Shown here in pieces: positions 43,026 through 51,171 of a stretch of 64,000 bases of DNA (positions within the stretch are counted from its first letter, which is position 1; the number at the start of each line of letters is the position of its first letter). The DNA lies in NCBI GenBank assembly GCA_964615935.1, contig CAZTTG010000002.1, forward strand, positions 62,001-126,000, given 5' to 3'. The DNA comes from CAZTTG01 sp964615935 (lineage in GTDB: Bacteria > Planctomycetota > UBA1135 > GCA-002686595). Under the pieces are notes generated by a model. The model worked only from the letters and a program-made list of their open reading frames with translations, made no database searches and was not told where the DNA came from. The position numbers were made by a program, and so were the translations under genes.

Positions 43026-44627
43026 GTGAATCGCCTTCGCATCCCCATCACGATCCCGGTCATCGCGGCCCTGACGAGCGTGCTCTCGGCCCACTCGGGC
43101 GAGGTGGTCCGCACCCTGCCCGCCCCCGGCGGCTTCTGCACCGGGGCGGCCTTCGACGGCGAGTGCCTGTGGGTCGCCGACCACAAGCAGGACCGGCTCT
43201 CCCGGATCGACGTCGCCAGCGGGGAGGTCGTGGGCTCGATCCCCTCCCCGGGCTACTGGCCCACGGGGCTGGCCTGGGACGGCGAGCACCTGTGGAACGC
43301 GGACGACGCCCAGAAGCGCCTCTTCCAGGTGGTCGTCTCCGACGGGACCGTACTGCGCTCGATCGACTCGCCCACCAGCCGCCCCGACGGCCTCGCTTGG
43401 GATGGCAGCACCCTGTGGGTGGGCGACTACAAGAACGGGAAGATCATGCGCATCGACCTTTCCGACGGCACCGCGGTGAAGACCCTGCCGGCTCCCGCTC
43501 GGGCGGCCAACGGCCTGGCCTTCGACGGCACCTACCTGTGGTGCGCGGATCGCATGATGGACGAGATCTACATGATCGATCCGGAGAGCGGCGACGTGCT
43601 CATGGTCCTGGACTCGCCCGGTCCCTTCCCCCGAGGCCTGGCCTGGGACGGGGAGTGCCTGTGGAACGTCGACTACCAGCACGACCGCGTGTACCGCCTG
43701 GTCCGGCAGGACGACGAGCTCTACCGATTGACGGACACGCGCCGCGCCCGGGTCACCCACACCCACGAGGTCGCCTTCCACGGGCAGGGCAGGCTGCGCA
43801 TGCTCGAGGTGTGCTTCGCCATGCCCGAGGAGATGCCCCAGCAGCGGGTGCTCTCCACGACCCTCTCTCCCGAGGGCCACGGCTTCGCCGAGGACCGCTG
43901 GAACCAGCGGGTGGCGGTCTTCGGCTACTCCGACCACGCCCCCGGCCCGCGGGTCCGCACGACCCTGGAGGTCGAGGCCCAGATCTCGGCCATCCGCTAC
44001 TTCGTCTTCCCCGACCGCTGCGGCAGCCTGGACGACATCCCCTACGAGATCCGCGAGCGGTACACGGCGGACGGCAGCAAGTACCAGATGTCGGACCCCT
44101 ACATCCAGGACCTGGCGCGGAAGGTCGTCGGCGAGGAGACCAACCCCTACTACATCGCTCGCCGCGTCTTCGACCACGTCCGCGGTGCCCTGGAGTACAA
44201 GCTGGAGGGAGGCTGGAACGCGGCGCCGGTGGTGCTACAGCGCGGGACCGGCTCCTGCTCGGAGTACAGCTTCTGCTTCATCGCTCTGTGCCGGGCGGCC
44301 GGCCTGCCGGCGCGCTACGTCGGGGCCCTGGTCGTGCGCGGCGACGACGCCAGCCTGGACGACACCTTCCACCGCTGGCCGGAGGTGTACCTGCCGAGCT
44401 ACGGCTGGATCCCCATTGATCCCCAGGCGGGAGACAAATCGAGCCCCCGCGACCGGGCGCTGGCCATCGGCGATCTATCCAACCGCTTTCTGATCACCAC
44501 CCAGGGGGGCGGCGACTCGCGCTACCTGGGCTGGTACTACAACAGCCACGAGAGCTACGTGACGGACCCCAAGGTGGAGGTGCACGTCGAGACCTTCGCC
44601 GAGTGGGAGCCGCTGGACGAGGGCTGA
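43026..44627 (+). CDS. Exported beta-propeller / transglutaminase-like fusion protein
   Basis: A 533-residue protein with a signal peptide (about 1-23). Residues 25-255 contain five repeats of about 46 residues built on a GLAWDG-x2-LW motif (GLAWDGEHLWNADD, GLAWDGSTLWVGDY), forming a small propeller. After a linker comes a transglutaminase-like cysteine-protease domain with C411 (GTGSCSEYS), H449 (TFHRWPEVY) and D465 (PIDPQ), so it is expected to be active on peptide or amide bonds outside the cytoplasm. GTG 43026 has GAGGAG upstream. The combination is uncommon to me. It is followed 19 bases later by the degenerate caspase-like gene. Confidence 0.82.
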   Translation: MNRLRIPITIPVIAALTSVLSAHSGEVVRTLPAPGGFCTGAAFDGECLWVADHKQDRLSRIDVASGEVVGSIPSPGYWPTGLAWDGEHLWNADDAQKRLFQVVVSDGTVLRSIDSPTSRPDGLAWDGSTLWVGDYKNGKIMRIDLSDGTAVKTLPAPARAANGLAFDGTYLWCADRMMDEIYMIDPESGDVLMVLDSPGPFPRGLAWDGECLWNVDYQHDRVYRLVRQDDELYRLTDTRRARVTHTHEVAFHGQGRLRMLEVCFAMPEEMPQQRVLSTTLSPEGHGFAEDRWNQRVAVFGYSDHAPGPRVRTTLEVEAQISAIRYFVFPDRCGSLDDIPYEIRERYTADGSKYQMSDPYIQDLARKVVGEETNPYYIARRVFDHVRGALEYKLEGGWNAAPVVLQRGTGSCSEYSFCFIALCRAAGLPARYVGALVVRGDDASLDDTFHRWPEVYLPSYGWIPIDPQAGDKSSPRDRALAIGDLSNRFLITTQGGGDSRYLGWYYNSHESYVTDPKVEVHVETFAEWEPLDEG

Positions 44628-44646
44628 TCGGAGCGCGGCTCAGCCG

Positions 44647-45618
44647 ATGAGAGCCCCGATCCTCCTGGCCCCGCTCCTCGCGCTCGCGGCCGCCGCGGGC
44701 CAGGAGGACGCGCGCCCAGCCGGCCATCGCCTGGGCCTCTTCATCGGCATCGACCGCTACCCCCGCATCGAGGGCGGGGACCTGGACGGCTGCGTCAACG
44801 ACGTCCGGCACCTGCGGGAGCTCTTCCGCGCGCGCTTCGGCTTCGAGCGCTCCGCGCTCCTGGGGCTCGCGATCCACTGCGACGAGCCCGCGCGCTCGCT
44901 GCGCCTCTACTCCCCCACCGCCCTGCCCGACCCGGAGGTCCCGGCGGCCGACCGGCCCGACCCGGTGCTCGAGCTCTCCTGCGCCGATCCCGCGCGGGCA
45001 GCCGAGCGGCTGGCCGAGCACCTCCTCCACATGGCCCGCGTGCGGCGGCTGTTGAGCCTCGAGCACGAGGTGGGCCGGATCGAGCCCGTGCTGGAGGCCT
45101 ACGAGGAGGTGGAGGGGGCCCGGCGGGCGCTCGACCGCCCGGCCGTGGACGGGATCCAGCGCTTCCGCGCCGGGGATCCGATCGCCATCACCTTCCGCAA
45201 CCGCACCCGGCGCCCGCTGTACGTCAGCCTCCTGCAGGTGGACCTCTCCGGCCCGGAGAGGGAAGGCCTGCCGGTCGGCGCCGCGCTGGTGTACCCCGGT
45301 CGCTCCTCGGAGGTGCGCCCGGTGCCGCCCCGCGGGGAGCTCCGGATCCCGCACTTCCGCGCCACCGCCGAGGTGCCCCTGGAGCGCACCCACCTCAAGC
45401 TGATCGCCACCAGCGAGCGCATGGACTTCCGCCCGCTGCTGGAGTCGGGGCCCGGCCTCCGAGGGGCGCCGGCCACCCGCGGAGCGGTTCCCGGCCAGAG
45501 CCTCTACGATCTCCTGGACGACGTCCTGGGCGAGGGCACCCGGACGAGGGGATGCGCCCCGGGCTCGGGCGATGTCTACTGGACGACCGCCGACCTGCTC
45601 TTCGACGTGGAGCAGTAG
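44647..45618 (+). CDS. Caspase-fold protein lacking the catalytic core (internally shortened)
   Basis: A 323-residue exported protein with a signal peptide (about 1-18). Residues 28-71 are a clear start of a peptidase C14 (caspase/metacaspase) domain: HRLGLFIGIDRYPRI, DLDGCVNDVRHLRELFRARF, FGFERSALL. At about residue 72 similarity stops, and the sequence goes straight to a distal region rich in Glu, Arg and Ala and then to a beta-sandwich-like domain (FRAGDPIAITFRNRTRRPLYV) of the type that often follows caspase domains. The catalytic His and Cys segments are missing. The frame is intact, so this looks like an in-frame internal loss or a diverged regulator. It is followed 24 bases later by a lipoprotein gene. 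Confidence 0.65.
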   Translation: MRAPILLAPLLALAAAAGQEDARPAGHRLGLFIGIDRYPRIEGGDLDGCVNDVRHLRELFRARFGFERSALLGLAIHCDEPARSLRLYSPTALPDPEVPAADRPDPVLELSCADPARAAERLAEHLLHMARVRRLLSLEHEVGRIEPVLEAYEEVEGARRALDRPAVDGIQRFRAGDPIAITFRNRTRRPLYVSLLQVDLSGPEREGLPVGAALVYPGRSSEVRPVPPRGELRIPHFRATAEVPLERTHLKLIATSERMDFRPLLESGPGLRGAPATRGAVPGQSLYDLLDDVLGEGTRTRGCAPGSGDVYWTTADLLFDVEQ

Positions 45619-45642
45619 GCCCCTCGAGCTGCAAGGATCACC

Positions 45643-47379
45643 ATGCACCAGACGCTCACACCCGTCGCCCGCCGGCTCCTTCTCGGGCGGATCGAGCTCC
45701 TCGCGCTCGGCGGCCTCCTGCTGGCGGTCGCGGGCTGCCGCTCCTCGGAGACCCTCTCCCGGGAGAGGCGCGTCGAGTACCAGCACGAGGCCGGCTCGGC
45801 GCACTTCGCGGTGCTCTCGGTGGCTCCCTGGGAGGAGTACGCCGAGTCGATGCAGCCGCACTTCCCCTTCAGCGAGCTGGACGCGCTGCAGGAGGTCGTC
45901 CCCGACACGCAGGCCTTCCAGGAGACGGTCACCCGGCTCCTCCAGGCGGGCGGCGGCGCGACCACCTCCTCGCTGGGCGAGGGCGAGACGGCTCCGGAGG
46001 TGGGCTCGGGGCCGACCGCCATCCTGCCGGGGCAGGACGTCTCCACCCACCACATCCCCTCGGTGCTGCAGACGCGGATCGGCATCGACTCGATGCTGAA
46101 GTACTGGGCGGCCACCGCACTCTACCAGGAGGTGCAGCTCCTCAACCGCTACGTGCGGGACGCCGCCCTGCGCGAGGGCTTCGATCCCTACGTGGTGCGT
46201 CTCCAGATCAGCCTGCTGCCCAGCGCCCGCAACGAGCCCTACGACGCCTACTCCACGCTCTCCTTCTTCACCCGGAGCGGCGGGGGGGACGACGATCCCC
46301 TGGTGGCGCAGGCGGACGCGGGCACGCCTCTCTTCCCGTTGCGGGGTGAGGGCGGGGGCGTGGGATCCAAGGGAGCCGCGTGGGAGACGCCCCACGTGCT
46401 GCCCTTCCTGGTCACCGACAACCTGGAGGCCTCGCTGCAGTCGCGGATGATGGACAACGTGCGGCAGCTCGCCGGCGCCCTCTCGGCCCTGGGCAGCGCC
46501 GCCAGCGTGGAGCTGCAGATGCAGCAGGTCGAGCGCGACGTGCAGAGCGTACACGGCCGCGACCTGAACAGCCTGATGACCGTGGCCCGCCTCTCGGACA
46601 ACACCCTGAAGGTGAGGCTGGGGGCCATGCTGCAGGCGCAGGCCACCTACGCCATGGTGCCGCGCACCCACAACATCACCCTCCTCGTGATGGTGCCGCG
46701 GGGGGCTCCGCGCCGGATCCAGGTCATCTCCCGGACCAACCTGGTGGACGCCCGCTCGGGCGAGCCCCTGCCCCATCGGCCGGTCGCCGTCATCGATCGC
46801 GAGCTCGACGCCATCCGGGCCAGGCACGGCCTGGAGGGCGTGGATCGCGAGGAGCTCGACGTGCTGCTGGCCTGCGCGCAGCGCAACGATCAGAGGGCCT
46901 ACTTCTTTGCGCTGGGCGAGGTCCTGGGGGAGGAGGGCGCCGACTTCCCCTACCCGCGCACCCTGTGGGTCGACCTGGTCTCCCTCCTGGGCGGCAGCCA
47001 GTACGGCTCCACCGAGTTCGATCTCCCGCGTCCGGACGGCGAGGAGCTCGAGGGCTCCCTCTTCCCGCCGCCGCAGGTGGCCCTGATCCGCGACGACGGC
47101 TCCTCCCGCGCCGAGGCGGTCCTGCGGGGCGTGGAGGTGCTGGATTCCTCCGGCTGGAGCGCCACGCTGGTGGTGTACCAGGGAGCGCGGGTCCTGCCCC
47201 TGCTCTCCGAGGACCTGATCATCGACGGGGCCATGCAGGAGATGCGCATCTCCTTCCCCTCGCTGACCGCCTGGGGACTGACGGAGGCCGCCAGCTCAGT
47301 CGGCAATCTGGTCCTGGAGCTGCGGCACCAGGACGAGTGGGTGAGGTACGAGGCGCTGTACTCCCGCCCTGGCCCCTGA
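45643..47379 (+). CDS. Large lipoprotein of unknown function
   Basis: A 578-residue protein with a lipoprotein signal (LLAVAGC, Cys32) and no recognisable family. Near residues 285-345 there is a helical, coiled-coil-prone region (MDNVRQLAGALSALGSAASV, VELQMQQVERDVQSVHGRDL). The later part looks beta-rich (IRDDGSSRAEAVLRGVEVL, WSATLVVYQGARVLPLLSED), ending with a hydrophobic beta-strand pattern. It follows the caspase-like gene closely and is probably co-transcribed with it and the propeller-transglutaminase gene, giving a set of three exported proteins. No catalytic motif is evident. It may form or decorate an envelope structure. Confidence 0.6.
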   Translation: MHQTLTPVARRLLLGRIELLALGGLLLAVAGCRSSETLSRERRVEYQHEAGSAHFAVLSVAPWEEYAESMQPHFPFSELDALQEVVPDTQAFQETVTRLLQAGGGATTSSLGEGETAPEVGSGPTAILPGQDVSTHHIPSVLQTRIGIDSMLKYWAATALYQEVQLLNRYVRDAALREGFDPYVVRLQISLLPSARNEPYDAYSTLSFFTRSGGGDDDPLVAQADAGTPLFPLRGEGGGVGSKGAAWETPHVLPFLVTDNLEASLQSRMMDNVRQLAGALSALGSAASVELQMQQVERDVQSVHGRDLNSLMTVARLSDNTLKVRLGAMLQAQATYAMVPRTHNITLLVMVPRGAPRRIQVISRTNLVDARSGEPLPHRPVAVIDRELDAIRARHGLEGVDREELDVLLACAQRNDQRAYFFALGEVLGEEGADFPYPRTLWVDLVSLLGGSQYGSTEFDLPRPDGEELEGSLFPPPQVALIRDDGSSRAEAVLRGVEVLDSSGWSATLVVYQGARVLPLLSEDLIIDGAMQEMRISFPSLTAWGLTEAASSVGNLVLELRHQDEWVRYEALYSRPGP

Positions 47380-47394
47380 GGGGCGGGTCCGGGG

Positions 47395-49338
47395 TCAGTC
47401 GTCTCGATACGGCTCGCTCGGGAACATCGAGCGGGACATCGTGATCCGTTGCTCCCACGGCTCGCGCTCCGGCTTCCAGTGCCGCTTGCGATGGTCGGAA
47501 CACGTGATCCTCAGCCGGTCCTCGGGCCGCTCGGAGAGCTCGAGGCGCATCCTGCCCTGGGCGTCGCTGACTCCCAGGAGTTCGTCGCCGAGCTTCGCCT
47601 CGGCTCCCTCGATCGGATCGCCGCTCTTGGAGTCGACGACCACGAGGGTGGCCGCGTAGCCGGGCTCCAGGGCGGCTTCCAGGACGTACCCATCGCCCGC
47701 CTGCAGATCGCCGAGCCGGCGCACGCAGGACTGATACCCCTCGGCGGTGATGCCCAGCTGGAGGTCGGGGTTGGCCTTGACCACCTCGAAGGGCCCGAGG
47801 AGGTGGCCCGCCCCCGTCAGCCGAGGGCGGCGGTGGCTCTCGCCCGCCGTGCGCGGCTTGCTTCCCAGGATCTCGCAATCGCCGGATGAGTTGCGGACCC
47901 AGACCTTCGGCTCGGTGATCCGGTCGCCGCTGTCCGCGTCCCGAATGTCGAGGCGCAACGTCCGGGACGCAAAGACCTCGACCGGCCGGATCTCGACCTC
48001 CTTCGTGCCGAAGGCGAAGCGCCGCACATCGGGCTCGAAGCGGTCGCTCCACACCTTGCCTCCGACCCTGATCTCGACCTCCTCCGCCGGCGGGAGCCAG
48101 ATCTCGAAGTACCCGTTCCATCCAGCAGAGTAGCTCGTGCGGACTCCATCGCTCGGCTCCACGCCCAGGACCTCGACGTGCTCTCCGAAGCTCCCCCAGC
48201 TCCCCAGCCCTCCGCCCACGTCCTGGAGGATCTTGCCGCTCAGGGCCATCTGGACCGGGCTCTCCGCCAGCCGCAGGTCGCACGAGTGGCGCGTGCCGTT
48301 CAGGAGCGACAGCCGCTTCTCGGCGAAGCGAAGCGTGAGAGCGTGGTACGCACGCAGGGTGTACTCGCCAGGTCGCAGGGCGTACACGACGTAGGACCCG
48401 TCCCCATTCGTGTCGGCCGAGATGCCGGCGATCCGCCGCTCCCCCTCCGGAGGCCCCTCGAAGACGTGGATGGCGACGCCTTCGATCGGCGAACCGTCCA
48501 CATCCATGACCCGGCCCCTCACTTCAGCAGACTCCACCAGGCGAAGCACGACCGACTCGGAGGGGAAGGGCGGCCGGAGGCTCATCACCCCGCTGCGCAG
48601 CTTGCCCTCGAGCTTCAGCGCCTCCAGGTGGACGGGCTCCTGGAGATCGCGTCGGTACAGGGTCTTGCGCCAGATCCCACCGGAGCCTGCCGGCTCGGCC
48701 GAGCCCCACGAGAAGTACCCCGCCTCCGCGCCTCGGTTCACGCCTACCCGGCACGCCAGCGCAGGGCTGCCGTCGGGCATCAGGATCCGGACGGTGAGCA
48801 CGCCCACGGGAGGTCCGGCGCGGAACTCGATTGGCTGTCCGACGGCTTCAGCCACGAGCGCCTCGTTCACCTCCACGCGCTTGGGCTCGATGCTCCAGCG
48901 GGTTTCAGAATCATCTGCCTCGCCCAGGCATCGAACGATCATCTCTCCCCCATCCTCGGGGAACGATGATTCGAAGAGGCCCTCCTCATCGGTCACCTCG
49001 ACCGGGCTCCATCCCGGTCCGAGGGCGAAAGCCTGCATCCGCAAGCCGGCGAGGGGCTCGCCGCTCACATCGTCGAGGACGCGGCCGCGCAGCCTGAGCT
49101 GCCTCGTCCGGCTCGCCTCCGGCGGCTCCGGCGCGGCGACGCGCGACGCGGGTGTGGCGGATTCGGTCGCGCGGTCGTCCGGGGCATCGGTCGGCGTCGG
49201 GCCCTGCGGATCGAGCCTCGTCCCCGATCCGGGGCGGACCTCCATGACCGAGGACGGATCTCCCTGCCCCTGGCCGAGCATCCACGCGAGCCCGACCACG
49301 AGAAGGACGCAGAGCGCGAGACCCACCAGGATCCTCAT
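47395..49338 (-). CDS. Membrane-anchored protein with carboxypeptidase-regulatory-like domains
   Basis: A 647-residue protein anchored by an N-terminal helix (2-21), followed by a Pro/Thr/Ala-rich linker and several beta-sandwich domains of the carboxypeptidase D regulatory type: LRGRVLDDVSGEPLAGLRMQ near 83, VRGRVMDVDGSPIEGVAIHV in the middle, and VVDSKSGDPIEGAEAKLGDE near the end. Such domains are structural or binding modules; no enzymatic domain is seen. Start ATG 49338 has GGAGGAT upstream. The C-terminus comes close to the convergent lipoprotein gene (15 bases). A role at the cell surface, possibly in binding sugars or proteins, is inferred. Confidence 0.75.
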   Translation of the reverse strand: MRILVGLALCVLLVVGLAWMLGQGQGDPSSVMEVRPGSGTRLDPQGPTPTDAPDDRATESATPASRVAAPEPPEASRTRQLRLRGRVLDDVSGEPLAGLRMQAFALGPGWSPVEVTDEEGLFESSFPEDGGEMIVRCLGEADDSETRWSIEPKRVEVNEALVAEAVGQPIEFRAGPPVGVLTVRILMPDGSPALACRVGVNRGAEAGYFSWGSAEPAGSGGIWRKTLYRRDLQEPVHLEALKLEGKLRSGVMSLRPPFPSESVVLRLVESAEVRGRVMDVDGSPIEGVAIHVFEGPPEGERRIAGISADTNGDGSYVVYALRPGEYTLRAYHALTLRFAEKRLSLLNGTRHSCDLRLAESPVQMALSGKILQDVGGGLGSWGSFGEHVEVLGVEPSDGVRTSYSAGWNGYFEIWLPPAEEVEIRVGGKVWSDRFEPDVRRFAFGTKEVEIRPVEVFASRTLRLDIRDADSGDRITEPKVWVRNSSGDCEILGSKPRTAGESHRRPRLTGAGHLLGPFEVVKANPDLQLGITAEGYQSCVRRLGDLQAGDGYVLEAALEPGYAATLVVVDSKSGDPIEGAEAKLGDELLGVSDAQGRMRLELSERPEDRLRITCSDHRKRHWKPEREPWEQRITMSRSMFPSEPYRDD

Positions 49339-49408
49339 TGCGATCCTCCACGGGACCGGGTCGAGGATACCACATCCCGCGCGCAGGACCCGCGAACCCG
49401 CGAAGCCG

Positions 49409-50044
49409 CTACGGATCCAGATCGCTCCGGCAGACCCGATGAATCGCCAGACAGCTCGCTCCGGAGTAGACCCCGACGAAGCCCTCCACGAGGGGGTGGG
49501 CCGTCATGGGCCCGCCGCCGGCCGCGAAGTCGGGAAGGCCGTCCAGGTCCACGTCCCCCAGGGTGGCCACGGAGGTGGCGAGCCCGCCCGCGCCGTGGTG
49601 GCGGTCGTTGGTGCGCCGCAGGGTGTGCCCATCGCGCCCGGAGATCGGGAACGCCGCTCCGCCGCCCCCCTTCGTGCTCACCCCCACCACCAGCTCCCCG
49701 ATCCCGTCGCCCGTGACGTCGTCGAAGGGGGAGAGACAGAGATCGCCCGCCCCGTCCCCGTTGCGGTCGCCGACCGATACCAGGACGTTCCGGAAGAGGC
49801 GGTTCTCCTCGTCATCGAAGGAAAGCAGCTCCCCGCCGGACTTCCCGGAGTAGACGCGCACCGAGGAGCCGCCCACCGCGAAGTCCCCGTGACCGTCGCC
49901 ATCGACGTCCCCCGCGCCGCTGACGCGGCATCCGAACCAGCGATCCTCGGCGGGCTCCTGGGCCGCCGGAATCCCGGCGAGCAGGAGCCGAGGAGGGAGG
50001 AGGACGGATCGGTGCACGGACGACCTCGACGGGCGCCGCGGCAT
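49409..50044 (-). CDS. Shortened FG-GAP/integrin-alpha repeat protein
   Basis: 211 residues with only about three FG-GAP repeats: GDVDGDGHGDFAVGG, GDRNGDGAGDLCLS, DDVTGDGIGELVVG and GDVDLDGLPDFAAGG, each a calcium-binding loop. Full propellers of this family have six or seven blades about 60 residues apart, but two loops here are only about 18 residues apart, which suggests internal loss. The N-terminus is weakly hydrophobic and may be a degenerate signal peptide. It may be a remnant of a larger exported protein. The gene lies 70 bases downstream of the regulatory-like-domain gene start and 30 bases from the UroD-family gene. Confidence 0.55.
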   Translation of the reverse strand: MPRRPSRSSVHRSVLLPPRLLLAGIPAAQEPAEDRWFGCRVSGAGDVDGDGHGDFAVGGSSVRVYSGKSGGELLSFDDEENRLFRNVLVSVGDRNGDGAGDLCLSPFDDVTGDGIGELVVGVSTKGGGGAAFPISGRDGHTLRRTNDRHHGAGGLATSVATLGDVDLDGLPDFAAGGGPMTAHPLVEGFVGVYSGASCLAIHRVCRSDLDP

Positions 50045-50074
50045 TCTCGTGCCGCGCGCCGGTTCTGTCGAGCC

Positions 50075-51169
50075 TCAGGGGTACCGCCCGAGCTCTCGGT
50101 AGGCCTCGAAGAGCGCCAGGACGTTCTCCACCGGGGTATCGACCTGGATGTTGTGGGCCGTGCAGAAGACGAAGCCGCCGCCCCCTGCGAGGGTCTCGAA
50201 GCGCTCCTGAACCTCGGCGCGGATCTCCTCCGGCGTGCCGAAGGGCATGGTCTTCTGGATCGAGATCGAGCCGTGGAAGCTTAGCCGATCGCCGAAGCGC
50301 GCCTTCAGCTCCCGCCGGTCCATCCCGCGGACGTCCGGCTGGAGCGGGTTCAGGACGTCGAGCCCGCAGTCGATCATGTCCTCGATGATGGGCGTCACCG
50401 AGCCGCAGGTGTGGTGCGCCACCCGGCACCCGTGCTCCCGGCCCAATCGGACCAGGGCCTCGAATCCGGGCCGGAGCAGAGTCCGCCAGGTGTCGGGCGA
50501 GACCAGCAGGCCCCGCTGGGTCCCGAAGTCGTCGCCGCTGAAGAAGAGGTCGATGCCGCCGCCGGCCGCCTCGAAGGTGCGCCGGCAGTACTCGACGTAG
50601 AAGCCGGCCATGCGGCCGAAGAGGTGCTCGGCGATCTCCGGGGCCTGCGCCATGTCGACCAGGATCTGCTCCATGCCGCGCAGGTACATGGCGGGCTTGA
50701 GCTGGGCGGCGCGGTTCATCCGGTCGCCCATGAAGACGACCACCTTGCCGGTGGCGCGCGCCTCGGCCACCTGCCGCCTCACGCACCGGTAGTCGAACCA
50801 GTCGGGGTCGGGCCACCTCGTCCAGCGCCGGACCTCGTCCAGGGTCGTGGCCCCGGCCAGGGGGGAGTCGACCACCTCCCGATAGACGCCGCGCCCCTCC
50901 CCCTCGCCGTACTCGACCAGCAGGCGCGGCACTCCGAAGTGGTCCTCGACCTGTCCGTCGGGCCGGATCGCGGGCTCGGGTCCGACGTAGCGCGGCCCCT
51001 CGATGTAGCGGAAGTCCACGCCCAGGGCCTGGAGGAGCTGCTCCTGGCTCGACAGGCCCAGGTGCTCGCGCAGGCGCCGGCTCACCTCCGCCGTCGCCCA
51101 GTAGTCGATCGGCACCCGGTCGGGCTCGCGGTGCGCGAACGCCAGCTCCACCCGCTCTCGGGAGTCCAT
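50075..51169 (-). CDS. UroD/MtaA-family methyltransferase-like protein
   Basis: A 364-residue TIM-barrel protein of the uroporphyrinogen decarboxylase superfamily. It starts MDSRERVELAFAHREPDRVP, the usual opening of the MtaA/UroD-like methyltransferase branch, and keeps HHTCGSVTPIIEDMIDCGLD, with the His and Cys that bind zinc in cobamide-dependent methyltransferases, and LNPLQPDVRGMD. It lacks the true UroD Arg-rich propionate site. It is probably not a haem-synthesis enzyme, and could be a corrinoid-linked methyltransferase or an enzyme in sugar metabolism. The ATG at 51169 lies 2 bases after the stop of the OPA/MFS transporter gene, so the two are coupled. Confidence 0.75.
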   Translation of the reverse strand: MDSRERVELAFAHREPDRVPIDYWATAEVSRRLREHLGLSSQEQLLQALGVDFRYIEGPRYVGPEPAIRPDGQVEDHFGVPRLLVEYGEGEGRGVYREVVDSPLAGATTLDEVRRWTRWPDPDWFDYRCVRRQVAEARATGKVVVFMGDRMNRAAQLKPAMYLRGMEQILVDMAQAPEIAEHLFGRMAGFYVEYCRRTFEAAGGGIDLFFSGDDFGTQRGLLVSPDTWRTLLRPGFEALVRLGREHGCRVAHHTCGSVTPIIEDMIDCGLDVLNPLQPDVRGMDRRELKARFGDRLSFHGSISIQKTMPFGTPEEIRAEVQERFETLAGGGGFVFCTAHNIQVDTPVENVLALFEAYRELGRYP

Positions 51170-51171
51170 CT

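Noticed and set aside
39312..44177. Very long open frame on minus continuing upstream of the dihaem-protein gene
   Set aside because: Only 39312-41834 has family similarity and a signal peptide; upstream of that the frame runs through the AEC gene and antisense to the propeller-transglutaminase gene, an effect of high GC.
49409..49853. Plus-strand gene antisense to the FG-GAP protein
   Set aside because: The frame has no motif, and the minus strand shows repeated calcium-loop motifs; the plus frame is a shadow.
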